From assembly GCF_036634195.1 (NCBI RefSeq), contig NZ_JAZIFY010000001.1, positions 3,916,501-3,980,500 on the forward strand: a DNA stretch of 64,000 nt. The letters are read 5' to 3'. This document shows, one piece after another, positions 57,676 to 64,000 of this stretch; position 1 is the stretch's first letter; each line of letters begins with the position of its first letter. Origin of the DNA: Streptomyces sp. P9-A4. GTDB lineage: Bacteria; Actinomycetota; Actinomycetes; Streptomycetales; Streptomycetaceae. The notes under the pieces are model-generated. The model was not told the origin of the DNA. It did not search any database and saw only the letters and a program-made list of their open reading frames with translations. The position numbers and the translations under genes are program-made.

Positions 57676-58803
57676 GTGGCGTCCAACACTCCCGTACCCG
57701 AAGCCCCCTTCGATGCCTTCGGTGGTGGTGCGGGTCCCGCCGCCCCGGACACCGAGTGGAACCCCACCGAGGGATCCCTCCGCGCCGGCGGCCGGCACCG
57801 GGTCGTCAAGCAGCGCTCCAACTTCGCCCGTTCCTCCACCGTCCTCGGCGTCGGTGTCATCGCCGCCGTCGGCGCCGGCGGCCTCGCCACCGCGCAGGAG
57901 AAGCCCCCGGTCGCGATCTCGCTTCCGGACCTTCCCGACCTCCCGGACCTCGGACTCCCGGACGCCCACGACCTCCCGGGCGTCGGCGACCTCCTCCCCG
58001 ACGAGACCCCCGAGACGGTCAGCGCGGCCCGCGCCAACCCGAACCCGCTGACCGCCGCCACGTACACCACCCTCGACGAGCAGCAGGGCGCCGACACCCA
58101 GCAGGGTGCGGGGGCCGAGCAGCTCGACAGGACCGCGGTCGGCACCGGCGACGCGGGCGAGGCCCTGCGCGCCCGCATCCTCCAGCAGGCCGAGCAGCAG
58201 CAGGCCTCCGCCGACGCGGCCGACATGGCCGCGGCGGAGAAGGCGGCGGCCGAGAAGGCCGCGGCCGAGGCGGCGGCCAAGGCCGACGCGGCGGAGAAGG
58301 CGGCGGCCGAGGCCAAGGCGAAGGCCGAGGCGGAAGCGAAGGCCAAGGCGGAGGCGGCGGCCAGGGCGAAGGCGGAGGCCGAGCGGCTTGCCGCGCTGGC
58401 CGCGAGCTACTCGCTGCCCGTCTCCTCCTACACCCTCACCGCCACGTACATGCAGTCCGGCTCGATGTGGTCCTCCGGCCACCACACCGGCCTCGACTTC
58501 GCCGCTCCCACCGGCACCCCGCTCAAGGCGGTGCACGGCGCGACCGTGAAGTCCGCGGGCTGGTCCGGCTCGTACGGCTACCGGATCGTCCTGGAGCTGT
58601 CGGACGGCACCGAGGTCTGGTACTGCCACCTCTCGTCCATGACGGTCGGCGTGGGCCAGACCGTGGGCACCGGCGAGACCATCGGCCGCGTCGGCGCCAC
58701 CGGCAACGTCACCGGCGCCCACCTCCACATGGAGGTGCACACGCCCGGCGGCGACGGCATCGACCCGGCGGACTGGCTCCGCTCCAAGGGCCTCACCCTC
58801 TGA
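57676..58803 (+). CDS. M23-family peptidase (LytM-type), c-di-AMP-riboswitch controlled
   Basis: 375 residues. A cytoplasmic leader of about 50 residues ends in one hydrophobic segment (TVLGVGVIAAVGAGGLA). Then come an Asp/Pro/Leu repeat (LPDLPDLPDLGLPD), a long Ala/Glu/Lys coiled-coil (about 175-240) and the M23 domain with HHTGLDFAAPTGT (HxxxD) and GAHLHMEVH (HxH), the zinc ligands. It should cut peptidoglycan crosslinks outside the membrane during growth. GTG 57676 has GGAAAGGAG 9 nt upstream, right after the riboswitch. Confidence 0.93.
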   Translation: MASNTPVPEAPFDAFGGGAGPAAPDTEWNPTEGSLRAGGRHRVVKQRSNFARSSTVLGVGVIAAVGAGGLATAQEKPPVAISLPDLPDLPDLGLPDAHDLPGVGDLLPDETPETVSAARANPNPLTAATYTTLDEQQGADTQQGAGAEQLDRTAVGTGDAGEALRARILQQAEQQQASADAADMAAAEKAAAEKAAAEAAAKADAAEKAAAEAKAKAEAEAKAKAEAAARAKAEAERLAALAASYSLPVSSYTLTATYMQSGSMWSSGHHTGLDFAAPTGTPLKAVHGATVKSAGWSGSYGYRIVLELSDGTEVWYCHLSSMTVGVGQTVGTGETIGRVGATGNVTGAHLHMEVHTPGGDGIDPADWLRSKGLTL

Positions 58804-58824
58804 GGTCGGGGACCCCGTAGGGGC

Positions 58825-58856
58825 CCGGGGCGCATCCCCTACGGAATGCGCCCCGG
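58825..58856 (+). terminator. M23 gene terminator
   Basis: CCGGGGCGCAT and its complement around a CCCCTACGGA loop, 22 nt past the stop. Confidence 0.82.
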
Positions 58857-58900
58857 AGCCCGTACGGAATACGCCCGGCGGCGCGGAAGGTTGACCGATC

Positions 58901-59845
58901 ATGACCTCTCTCCGCCCGCTGGGCAGCTCCGACCTGCACGTCTTCCCCCTCGCCCTGGGCGGCAACGTCTTCGGCTGGACCGCCGACGAGGCGCAGTCCT
59001 TCGCCGTCCTCGACGCCTACGCCGCCGCGGGCGGCAACTTCGTCGACTCCGCCGATGTCTACTCCGCCTGGGCCGAGGGCAACGAGGGCGGCGAGTCCGA
59101 GACGGTCATCGGCCGCTGGCTCGCCTCCCGCGGCAACCGCGAGGACATCGTCGTCGCCACCAAGGTCGGCGCCCACCCCCACTTCAAGGGGCTCTCCGCC
59201 ACCACCATCAAGGCCGGTGCGGAGGAGTCGCTGCGCCGCCTCGGCACCGATCACATCGACCTCTACTACACGCACTTCGACGACGAGTCGGTGCCCGTGG
59301 AGGAGATCGTCACCGCGCTCGACCAGCTGGTGAAGGACGGCAAGGTGCGCGCCGTCGCCGCCTCCAACATCTCCCCGGAGCGGCTGCGCGCCTCCCTCGA
59401 CTTCGCCGAGTCCGAGGGTCTGGCCCGTTATGTGGCCCTCCAGCCGCACTACAACCTGGTCTCCCGCGACACCTACGAGGGCCCCCTCCTGGAGACCGTC
59501 GAGCGGGCCGGGCTCTCCGCCGTCCCGTACTACGGCCTCGCGGCCGGTTTCCTCACCGGCAAGTACCGCCCCGGCACCACCGTCGACAGCGTCCGCGCCG
59601 CCGGGGCCGGCGGGCACCTGGACACCGAGCGGGGCAGGGCCGTGCTCTCCGCGCTCGACACGGTCGCCGAGGCGCACGGCGCGGAACTCGCCACCGTCGC
59701 CCTCGCCTGGCTCGCCGCCCGCCCGACGGTCGCCGCGCCGATCGCCTCGGCGCGTACGGTCGAGCAGGTCCCGGCGCTCGTCGCCGCCGCCGGCCTCACC
59801 CTCACGGAGGCCGAGCTGACCCTCCTGACCGAGGCCTCGGCCTGA
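58901..59845 (+). CDS. Aldo/keto reductase
   Basis: 314 residues. RPLGSSDLHVFPLALGGNVFGW, then the catalytic Asp-Tyr region FVDSADVYSAW, the Lys strand VVATKVGA, the His strand IDLYYTHFDD and the cofactor tail IASARTVEQVPALV. It is the YdhF/Tas-like NADPH class; substrate unknown. GGAAGG is 10 nt before the ATG. The stop codon TGA is the first triplet of a 16-nt sequence identical to one end of the palindrome near hrpA. Confidence 0.92.
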   Translation: MTSLRPLGSSDLHVFPLALGGNVFGWTADEAQSFAVLDAYAAAGGNFVDSADVYSAWAEGNEGGESETVIGRWLASRGNREDIVVATKVGAHPHFKGLSATTIKAGAEESLRRLGTDHIDLYYTHFDDESVPVEEIVTALDQLVKDGKVRAVAASNISPERLRASLDFAESEGLARYVALQPHYNLVSRDTYEGPLLETVERAGLSAVPYYGLAAGFLTGKYRPGTTVDSVRAAGAGGHLDTERGRAVLSALDTVAEAHGAELATVALAWLAARPTVAAPIASARTVEQVPALVAAAGLTLTEAELTLLTEASA

Positions 59846-59858
59846 CGACAGGCCCTAG
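59843..59858. repeat. Solo copy of the MITE-like end
   Basis: TGACGACAGGCCCTAG is identical to the right end of the element at 33173-33188. It supplies TGA to the aldo/keto reductase (+) and TAG (59855-59857) to the PrsW-like gene (-). The matching left end is absent here. Confidence 0.8.
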
Positions 59859-61195
59859 CTGCGGTACGGGTTGTAGCCGCCGTAGTCCAGGTACTGCGGC
59901 GGCGCCCACGCCCGGCCCGTCGCCCGCGCCGCGTACGTGAGCGCGGGGGACGCGACCTCCCTGCGCTGCCACAGATGGTGCAGCAGCTCCTGCTCACGGG
60001 CCGGGAAGTCGGGGCCCGCCGTGCCGCGCCGGGCCCGGTTCCGCAGGAACGCCAGGGTCGTCGCGAAGGACTCGTACTCGCCGACCGCCCGCGAGGCCGG
60101 CGGCCCGTACGTGCGCGCGGCGAAGGCCCGGGCCAGCCGGCGAGCGCGCATCGAGGAGAGCGCGAGCGGCTCGGCGGGGGAGATCCAGCCGGCCGCCGCG
60201 TACGCCGGGAGCTCCCCGGATATCGTGCGCAGCTCCCACTGCCGGCTCCACACCGCGAGCCAGGTCAGCAGGCCGAAGGCCGGGACCATGAGCGCCCCGT
60301 ACACCGCGAAGAAGGCCAGCGGGCCGCCGAACGTGGCCGAGCCGTTCCACGCGGCGTGCAGCCCCATGGCGAGCAGCAGCCCGGCGATCGGCAGCAGCAC
60401 CTTGCGGAGCCGCTTGCCGCGCGGCGCGAGCGCGGCGAGGCCGAAGCCGATACCGGTGAGCACGGTGAAGAGCGGGTGCGCGAACGGCGACATCACGACC
60501 CGTACGAAGAAGGTCGCGGCGGTCACCGAGCCGAGGCCGGAGGCGCCGAACTCCTGGTCCTCGCCGAAGGCGTTGCCGAGGTACAGGATGTTCTCGGTGA
60601 ACGCGAAGCCGGTCGCGGTGAATCCGGCGATCACGACCCCGTCGACGAGCCCGCCGAAGTGCCGCCGCCGGAAGAGGAAGAGCAGCAGCACCGCCGCCGC
60701 CTTGGCGCTCTCCTCCACCACGGGCGCGACCACCGTCGCTCCCAGGGTGTCCGCCGACGCGGGGTCGGCGGTGGCCGTCGCGATCCAGCGGACGGCGAAG
60801 GAGTTCGCCAGGATCGCGACGAGCGCGGCGGCGAAGGCTCCCCACGCGAACGCGAAGAGCAGGTTCTTCCAGGGCCCCGGCTCGACCCGGTCGAGCCAGC
60901 GGAACGCGGCCATCAGCAGCGGTACGGGGAACACGGCGAGGCCCAGGCCGACGAGGAAGCCCTCGGTGCCGGTCTGCTCGCGGACCAGCGCCAGGATGAC
61001 CAGGGCGCAGATCGCGAGCACGGTGATCAGGGTGACGGCCCGGAAGACCCGGCTGCGCCAGAAGTCCCTGCGGGGCCGGTAGCGCCACTGGGACCGGTCG
61101 GCGACGGCAGGGAAGGCCGGCTCCTCGGTGTCCCGGTGGGGGACGGGAGCGGCCTCGGGGCCGGCTGTGGTTTCGCCGGGAGCGGGGTTCGACAC
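59855..61195 (-). CDS. PrsW-family intramembrane protease
   Basis: 446 residues with about eight to nine helices in the first 300. The PrsW/CPBP-type motifs are VVAPVVEESAKAAAVLL (EExxK), FTATGFAFTENILYLG, MSPFAHPLFTVLTGIGFG and MGLHAAWNGS, giving the Glu and His residues of this glutamic-type protease group. A soluble C-terminal part of about 150 residues follows. B. subtilis PrsW cuts an anti-sigma factor; the target here is unknown. I place the start at GTG 61195; TAGGGT 7 nt before it fits a leaderless mRNA. Confidence 0.9.
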   Translation of the reverse strand: MSNPAPGETTAGPEAAPVPHRDTEEPAFPAVADRSQWRYRPRRDFWRSRVFRAVTLITVLAICALVILALVREQTGTEGFLVGLGLAVFPVPLLMAAFRWLDRVEPGPWKNLLFAFAWGAFAAALVAILANSFAVRWIATATADPASADTLGATVVAPVVEESAKAAAVLLLFLFRRRHFGGLVDGVVIAGFTATGFAFTENILYLGNAFGEDQEFGASGLGSVTAATFFVRVVMSPFAHPLFTVLTGIGFGLAALAPRGKRLRKVLLPIAGLLLAMGLHAAWNGSATFGGPLAFFAVYGALMVPAFGLLTWLAVWSRQWELRTISGELPAYAAAGWISPAEPLALSSMRARRLARAFAARTYGPPASRAVGEYESFATTLAFLRNRARRGTAGPDFPAREQELLHHLWQRREVASPALTYAARATGRAWAPPQYLDYGGYNPYRS

Positions 61196-61287
61196 GTGAG
61201 CGACCCTAACGACCCGCACCGACAGTGGGCGAGGCAGTTACGGGACCCGGTCATGTTCGTGACCGGGACCCCGCCCTGTCGTCCCGG

Positions 61288-62091
61288 TCACTTCCTCCGG
61301 AAGAGCAGGTCGTGCACGACATGGCCCTTGTCCAGGCCCTGTCCCTCGAAGCGGGTGACCGGACGGAAGTCGGGCCGGGGCGCGTAACCGCCGTCGGCCT
61401 GGGTGTTCTCGAAGTCCGGGTGCGCGGAGAGCACCTCCAGCATCTGCTCCGCGTACTCCTCCCAGTCCGTGGCGCAGTGCAGCACGCCGCCGGGCTTCAG
61501 CCGGGTCGCGAGGAGGCCGAGGAACTCGGGCTGGATCAGCCGCCGCTTGTGGTGGCGGGCCTTGGGCCACGGGTCCGGGAAGTAGACCCGGCAGCCGTCG
61601 AGGGAGTCCTTGTCGAGCATCTCGCGGAGCAGGATGATCGCGTCGCCGTTGGCGACCCGGACGTTCGTCAGGCCGTTGCGGTCGGCGAGGCCGAGCAGAT
61701 TGCCCTGGCCGGGAGTGTGGACGTCGACGGCGAGGATGCCGGTGCCGGGGTCGGCGGCGGCCATCTGCGCGGTCGCCTCGCCCATGCCGAAGCCGATCTC
61801 CAGGACGACCGGGAGACCGTCGAACATCTCGCCGAGGTCGAGGATCCGCTTGCCGTCGATGTCGAGGCCCCAGTCGGGCCACCGCTTGAGCATCGCCTCG
61901 GCCTGCCCGTAGGTGACGCGGCTGCGGCGCGGCTGGAAGCTCCGGATGCGGCGCTCGTGGTGCGCCCCGGCGGGATCGGGCAGGGGGCCCTCGCCGGGGG
62001 CGAACATCCGACTGCCCCGCCGCGCGACGGGCTGTACGGCTTCGGCGGGCGCGGCGGCGGGCTGCGGGGTGTTCTCTGGCTGCTCAGACAC
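61288..62091 (-). CDS. trmB: tRNA (guanine-N7)-methyltransferase
   Basis: 267 residues. The N-terminal 45 residues are a variable Pro/Ala leader. Then RIRSFQPRRSRVT, the SAM-binding strand VVLEIGFGMGEATAQMA, VDVHTPGQGNLL and the family signature YFPDPWPKARHHKRRLIQPEFL. It methylates G46 in the variable loop of several tRNAs. GTG 62091 lies 9 nt after TAGAAT (minus strand), so the mRNA may be leaderless. Confidence 0.96.
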   Translation of the reverse strand: MSEQPENTPQPAAAPAEAVQPVARRGSRMFAPGEGPLPDPAGAHHERRIRSFQPRRSRVTYGQAEAMLKRWPDWGLDIDGKRILDLGEMFDGLPVVLEIGFGMGEATAQMAAADPGTGILAVDVHTPGQGNLLGLADRNGLTNVRVANGDAIILLREMLDKDSLDGCRVYFPDPWPKARHHKRRLIQPEFLGLLATRLKPGGVLHCATDWEEYAEQMLEVLSAHPDFENTQADGGYAPRPDFRPVTRFEGQGLDKGHVVHDLLFRRK

Positions 62092-62132
62092 AATGCCCTG
62101 ATTCTACGACCGCCCACCGGCCATGTGCGCGG

Positions 62133-63317
62133 CTACAGCAGCGCCAGCGCGCGGCCCGCCACCTCTCTGCCGATCGGCAGGGACGCCGTCGCCGCGGGCG
62201 AAGGCGCGTTCAGCACGTGGACCGTGCGGGCCGCCTCGCGGATCAGGAAGTCGTCGACGAGCGTCCCGTCCCGCAGCACCGCCTGCGCCCGTACGCCCGG
62301 TGCCGCGCGGCGCAGGTCCGACTCCTCCACCACCGGCAGGAGCCGCCGTACGGCCTCGGTGAAGGCGCGCTTCGACACCGACCGGCGCAGTTCCCCCGCC
62401 CCGTACCGCCAGTGCGCGCGGGCGATGGCCCAGGAGCCGGGCCAGGCCAGGGTGCCGGCCAGCTCGCGCGGGCGGACGACCGACCAGCCGTACCCCTCGC
62501 GGGCGAGCGCCGGGACGGCGTTCGGCCCGATGTGGACGCCGCCGTCGATGCCCCGGGTCAGGTGCACCCCGAGGAAGGGGAACGCCGGGTCCGGGACCGG
62601 ATAGACCAGGCCCTGTACGAGGGAGGGGTCGGCCAGCTCGTAGTACTCCCCCCGGAAGGGGACGATCCGCATGCCCGGGTCGTCGCCAGCGAGCCGGGCG
62701 ATCCGGTCGCAGTGCAGCCCCGCGCAGTTCACCAGGACCCGCGCCCGCACCACCCGGCCGTCCGCCGTGCGCACGGCGACGCCCCACGGCCGCCGGTCGA
62801 CCTGGACCACCTCCGCGCCGTACAGGATGCGGGCACCGGAGGACTCGGCGAGCCGGGCGGACACCGCTCCGTAGTCGCAGATGCCGGTCGTGCCGACGTG
62901 GATCGCGGCCAGTCCGCGCACCCGGGGCTCGTACTCGCTGATCTGCGCCGGGCCCAGCTCGCGCACCGGGATGCCGTTCTCCCTGCCGCGCTGCACGAGC
63001 GCGTGCAGCCGGGGCAGCTCCTCGCGCGCGGTGGCGACGACGAGCTTCCCCGTCACCTCGTACGGAATGCCCCACTCCGCGCAGAACTTGACCATTTCGG
63101 CCGCGCCCTCGACGGCGAACCGGGCCTTGAGCGAGCCCGGCCGGTAGTAGATCCCGCTGTGGATCACCCCGCTGTTGCGCCCGGTCTGGTGGCGCGCGAG
63201 GGCGTTCTCCTTCTCCAGGACCGTGACCCGGGTGCCGGGAGCGGCGCGCGTCAGCGCGTACGCCGTCGACAGACCGACGATCCCGCCGCCGATCACCAGC
63301 ACGTCACAGTCAAACAC
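62133..63317 (-). CDS. lhgO: L-2-hydroxyglutarate oxidase
   Basis: 394 residues, a DAO-fold FAD enzyme. DVLVIGGGIVGLSTAYAL binds FAD; LARHQTGRNSGVIHSGIYYRPGSLKARF is the family block; later VNCAGLHCDRIARLAG, FRGEYYELADPSLVQGLVYPVPDPAFPFLGVHLTRGIDG and HVLNAPSPAATASLPIG complete it. It oxidises L-2-hydroxyglutarate to 2-oxoglutarate, a repair reaction. I choose GTG 63317 with GGGAGG 8 nt upstream; GTG 63326 is also in frame. Confidence 0.93.
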   Translation of the reverse strand: MFDCDVLVIGGGIVGLSTAYALTRAAPGTRVTVLEKENALARHQTGRNSGVIHSGIYYRPGSLKARFAVEGAAEMVKFCAEWGIPYEVTGKLVVATAREELPRLHALVQRGRENGIPVRELGPAQISEYEPRVRGLAAIHVGTTGICDYGAVSARLAESSGARILYGAEVVQVDRRPWGVAVRTADGRVVRARVLVNCAGLHCDRIARLAGDDPGMRIVPFRGEYYELADPSLVQGLVYPVPDPAFPFLGVHLTRGIDGGVHIGPNAVPALAREGYGWSVVRPRELAGTLAWPGSWAIARAHWRYGAGELRRSVSKRAFTEAVRRLLPVVEESDLRRAAPGVRAQAVLRDGTLVDDFLIREAARTVHVLNAPSPAATASLPIGREVAGRALALL

Positions 63318-63393
63318 CAGAGCCACCTCCCACCCCCGATAGTGCACTGGCCCACTGACAACGCCGTTAAACGCCCCCGCCGTGGGACGCGTG

Positions 63394-64000
63394 TCACGCC
63401 GGGGCGACGAGCAGCGGTCTGGCCCGCTCCCGCAGCTCCACCACGCGTGGTTCGTCCCCGTACGGTTCGAGCCGGTGCAGCAGGTCCCGTACGTACTCCG
63501 TCGTCCGCGCCGACGAGATCCGCCCGGCCACCTCCACCGCGCGCGTGCCGGCCGCGCAGGCCGCGTCCAGGTTGCCCGACTCCAGCTCCGCGACGGCGGA
63601 GACCACGAGCCGCAGCCCGTGCGAGCGGACGAACTCCTCCGTCGGCTGCGAGAGCGCCTGCTCGGTGAAGCGGCGCACCTCGCGGGGCGCCTTCAGATCG
63701 CGGTAGCACTCGGCGGCGTCGGCGCAGAACCGGTCGTACGAGTAGAAGCCCAGCCAGGTCGGGTCGCCGTCGCCGACCCGGGAACGCTCCAGCCAGCCCT
63801 CGGCGGACTTGAGCGCCGCCGCCGCGGCCGGCCCGTCGCCGGCCTTCGCGTGCGCGCGTGCCTCGACGAGCCGGAAGAAGGACATGGTGCGGGCGGTGGC
63901 GAGCCCCCGGTTCCGCTCCAGCGCCGCCTGGGCGAGGTCGACGCCCTCGTCGGCGAAGCCCCGGTAGGTGGCCTGGAGGGACATGGACGCCAGGACGTAG
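63394..64000 (-). CDS. C-terminal part of a TPR-like regulatory protein (runs off the right edge)
   Basis: About 202 residues are visible; the frame is open to the window end. Helix-turn-helix pairs such as [41 protein letters not shown] and [43 protein letters not shown] are typical of the helical repeat part of Streptomyces XRE/TPR regulators that act in sporulation and antibiotic control. The DNA-binding part, if any, lies outside. The ATG at 63984 is internal. Confidence 0.75.
   Translation of the reverse strand, partial: YVLASMSLQATYRGFADEGVDLAQAALERNRGLATARTMSFFRLVEARAHAKAGDGPAAAAALKSAEGWLERSRVGDGDPTWLGFYSYDRFCADAAECYRDLKAPREVRRFTEQALSQPTEEFVRSHGLRLVVSAVAELESGNLDAACAAGTRAVEVAGRISSARTTEYVRDLLHRLEPYGDEPRVVELRERARPLLVAPA

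Overview
The window is a chromosomal segment of a Streptomyces species or very close relative. The evidence is very high G+C, many GTG starts, BldC, Lsr2, valine dehydrogenase, the split purS/purQ/purL set, and a gene order (ffs-dnaX-purD-purC-lsr2-purSQL-purF-purM-vdh-bldC-hrpA) that matches the Streptomyces core as I remember it from S. coelicolor. About 55 protein genes, ten tRNA genes, one SRP RNA and one riboswitch can be supported.

Layout. 1-7.3 kb: accessory-looking genes (two alpha/beta hydrolases, an XRE regulator behind unusual tandem repeats, an aldo/keto reductase, a DUF4287 protein, and a secreted small protein with a MacB-type ABC pair). 7.5-28.6 kb: a conserved core with tRNA-Ser, SRP RNA, dnaX and seven purine genes (purD, purC, purS, purQ, purL, purF, purM). 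These carry most of the route from phosphoribosylamine to aminoimidazole ribotide and SAICAR, interleaved with lsr2, tRNA-Gly genes and a damaged ABC transporter/two-component locus. 28.7-33 kb: DUF3073, valine dehydrogenase, a conserved partner gene, bldC, a DUF6274-type protein and tRNA-Asp. 33-43.9 kb: hrpA, a thiol-redox pair (DsbA-like plus CcdA-like), a tRNA-Phe/Asp/Glu cluster, a zincin-type protease, a lipoprotein, a DEAD-box helicase with a repetitive RGG-like tail, and tRNA-Lys. 44-48 kb: a four-gene accessory cassette (PLP aminomutase/aminotransferase family, SDR-fold protein, DUF6309-like protein, phytanoyl-CoA-dioxygenase-type oxygenase) immediately after tRNA-Lys. 48.1-64 kb: lipid kinase/PAP2 pair, SigJ-type ECF sigma factor divergent from a rhodanese, initiator tRNA, MerR/TipAS regulator, cysteine-synthase-like enzyme with an MFS carrier, membrane SpoIIE-type phosphatase, a c-di-AMP riboswitch ahead of an M23 peptidase, aldo/keto reductase, PrsW protease, trmB, an L-2-hydroxyglutarate oxidase and the end of a TPR-like regulator.

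Most interesting points. (1) At 17305-17931 the start of an ABC-2 permease is fused in frame to the second half of a NarL-type response regulator. The sensor kinase, most of the permease and the phosphoacceptor half of the receiver are missing, while the ATPase gene, the HTH and a plausible operator remain. (2) In the 44-47.6 kb cassette the SDR-fold protein has lost the catalytic Asn, Ser and Tyr of its family and keeps only the Lys. The cassette also has its own 16-bp perfect palindrome. (3) A 67-bp MITE-like palindrome sits at the end of hrpA, and an exact 16-nt copy of one of its ends lies between two convergent genes; in each place it supplies the stop codons. (4) Three alternating TGTGAC half-sites lie upstream of bldC. 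Everything here was read by eye; no alignments or database searches were run.
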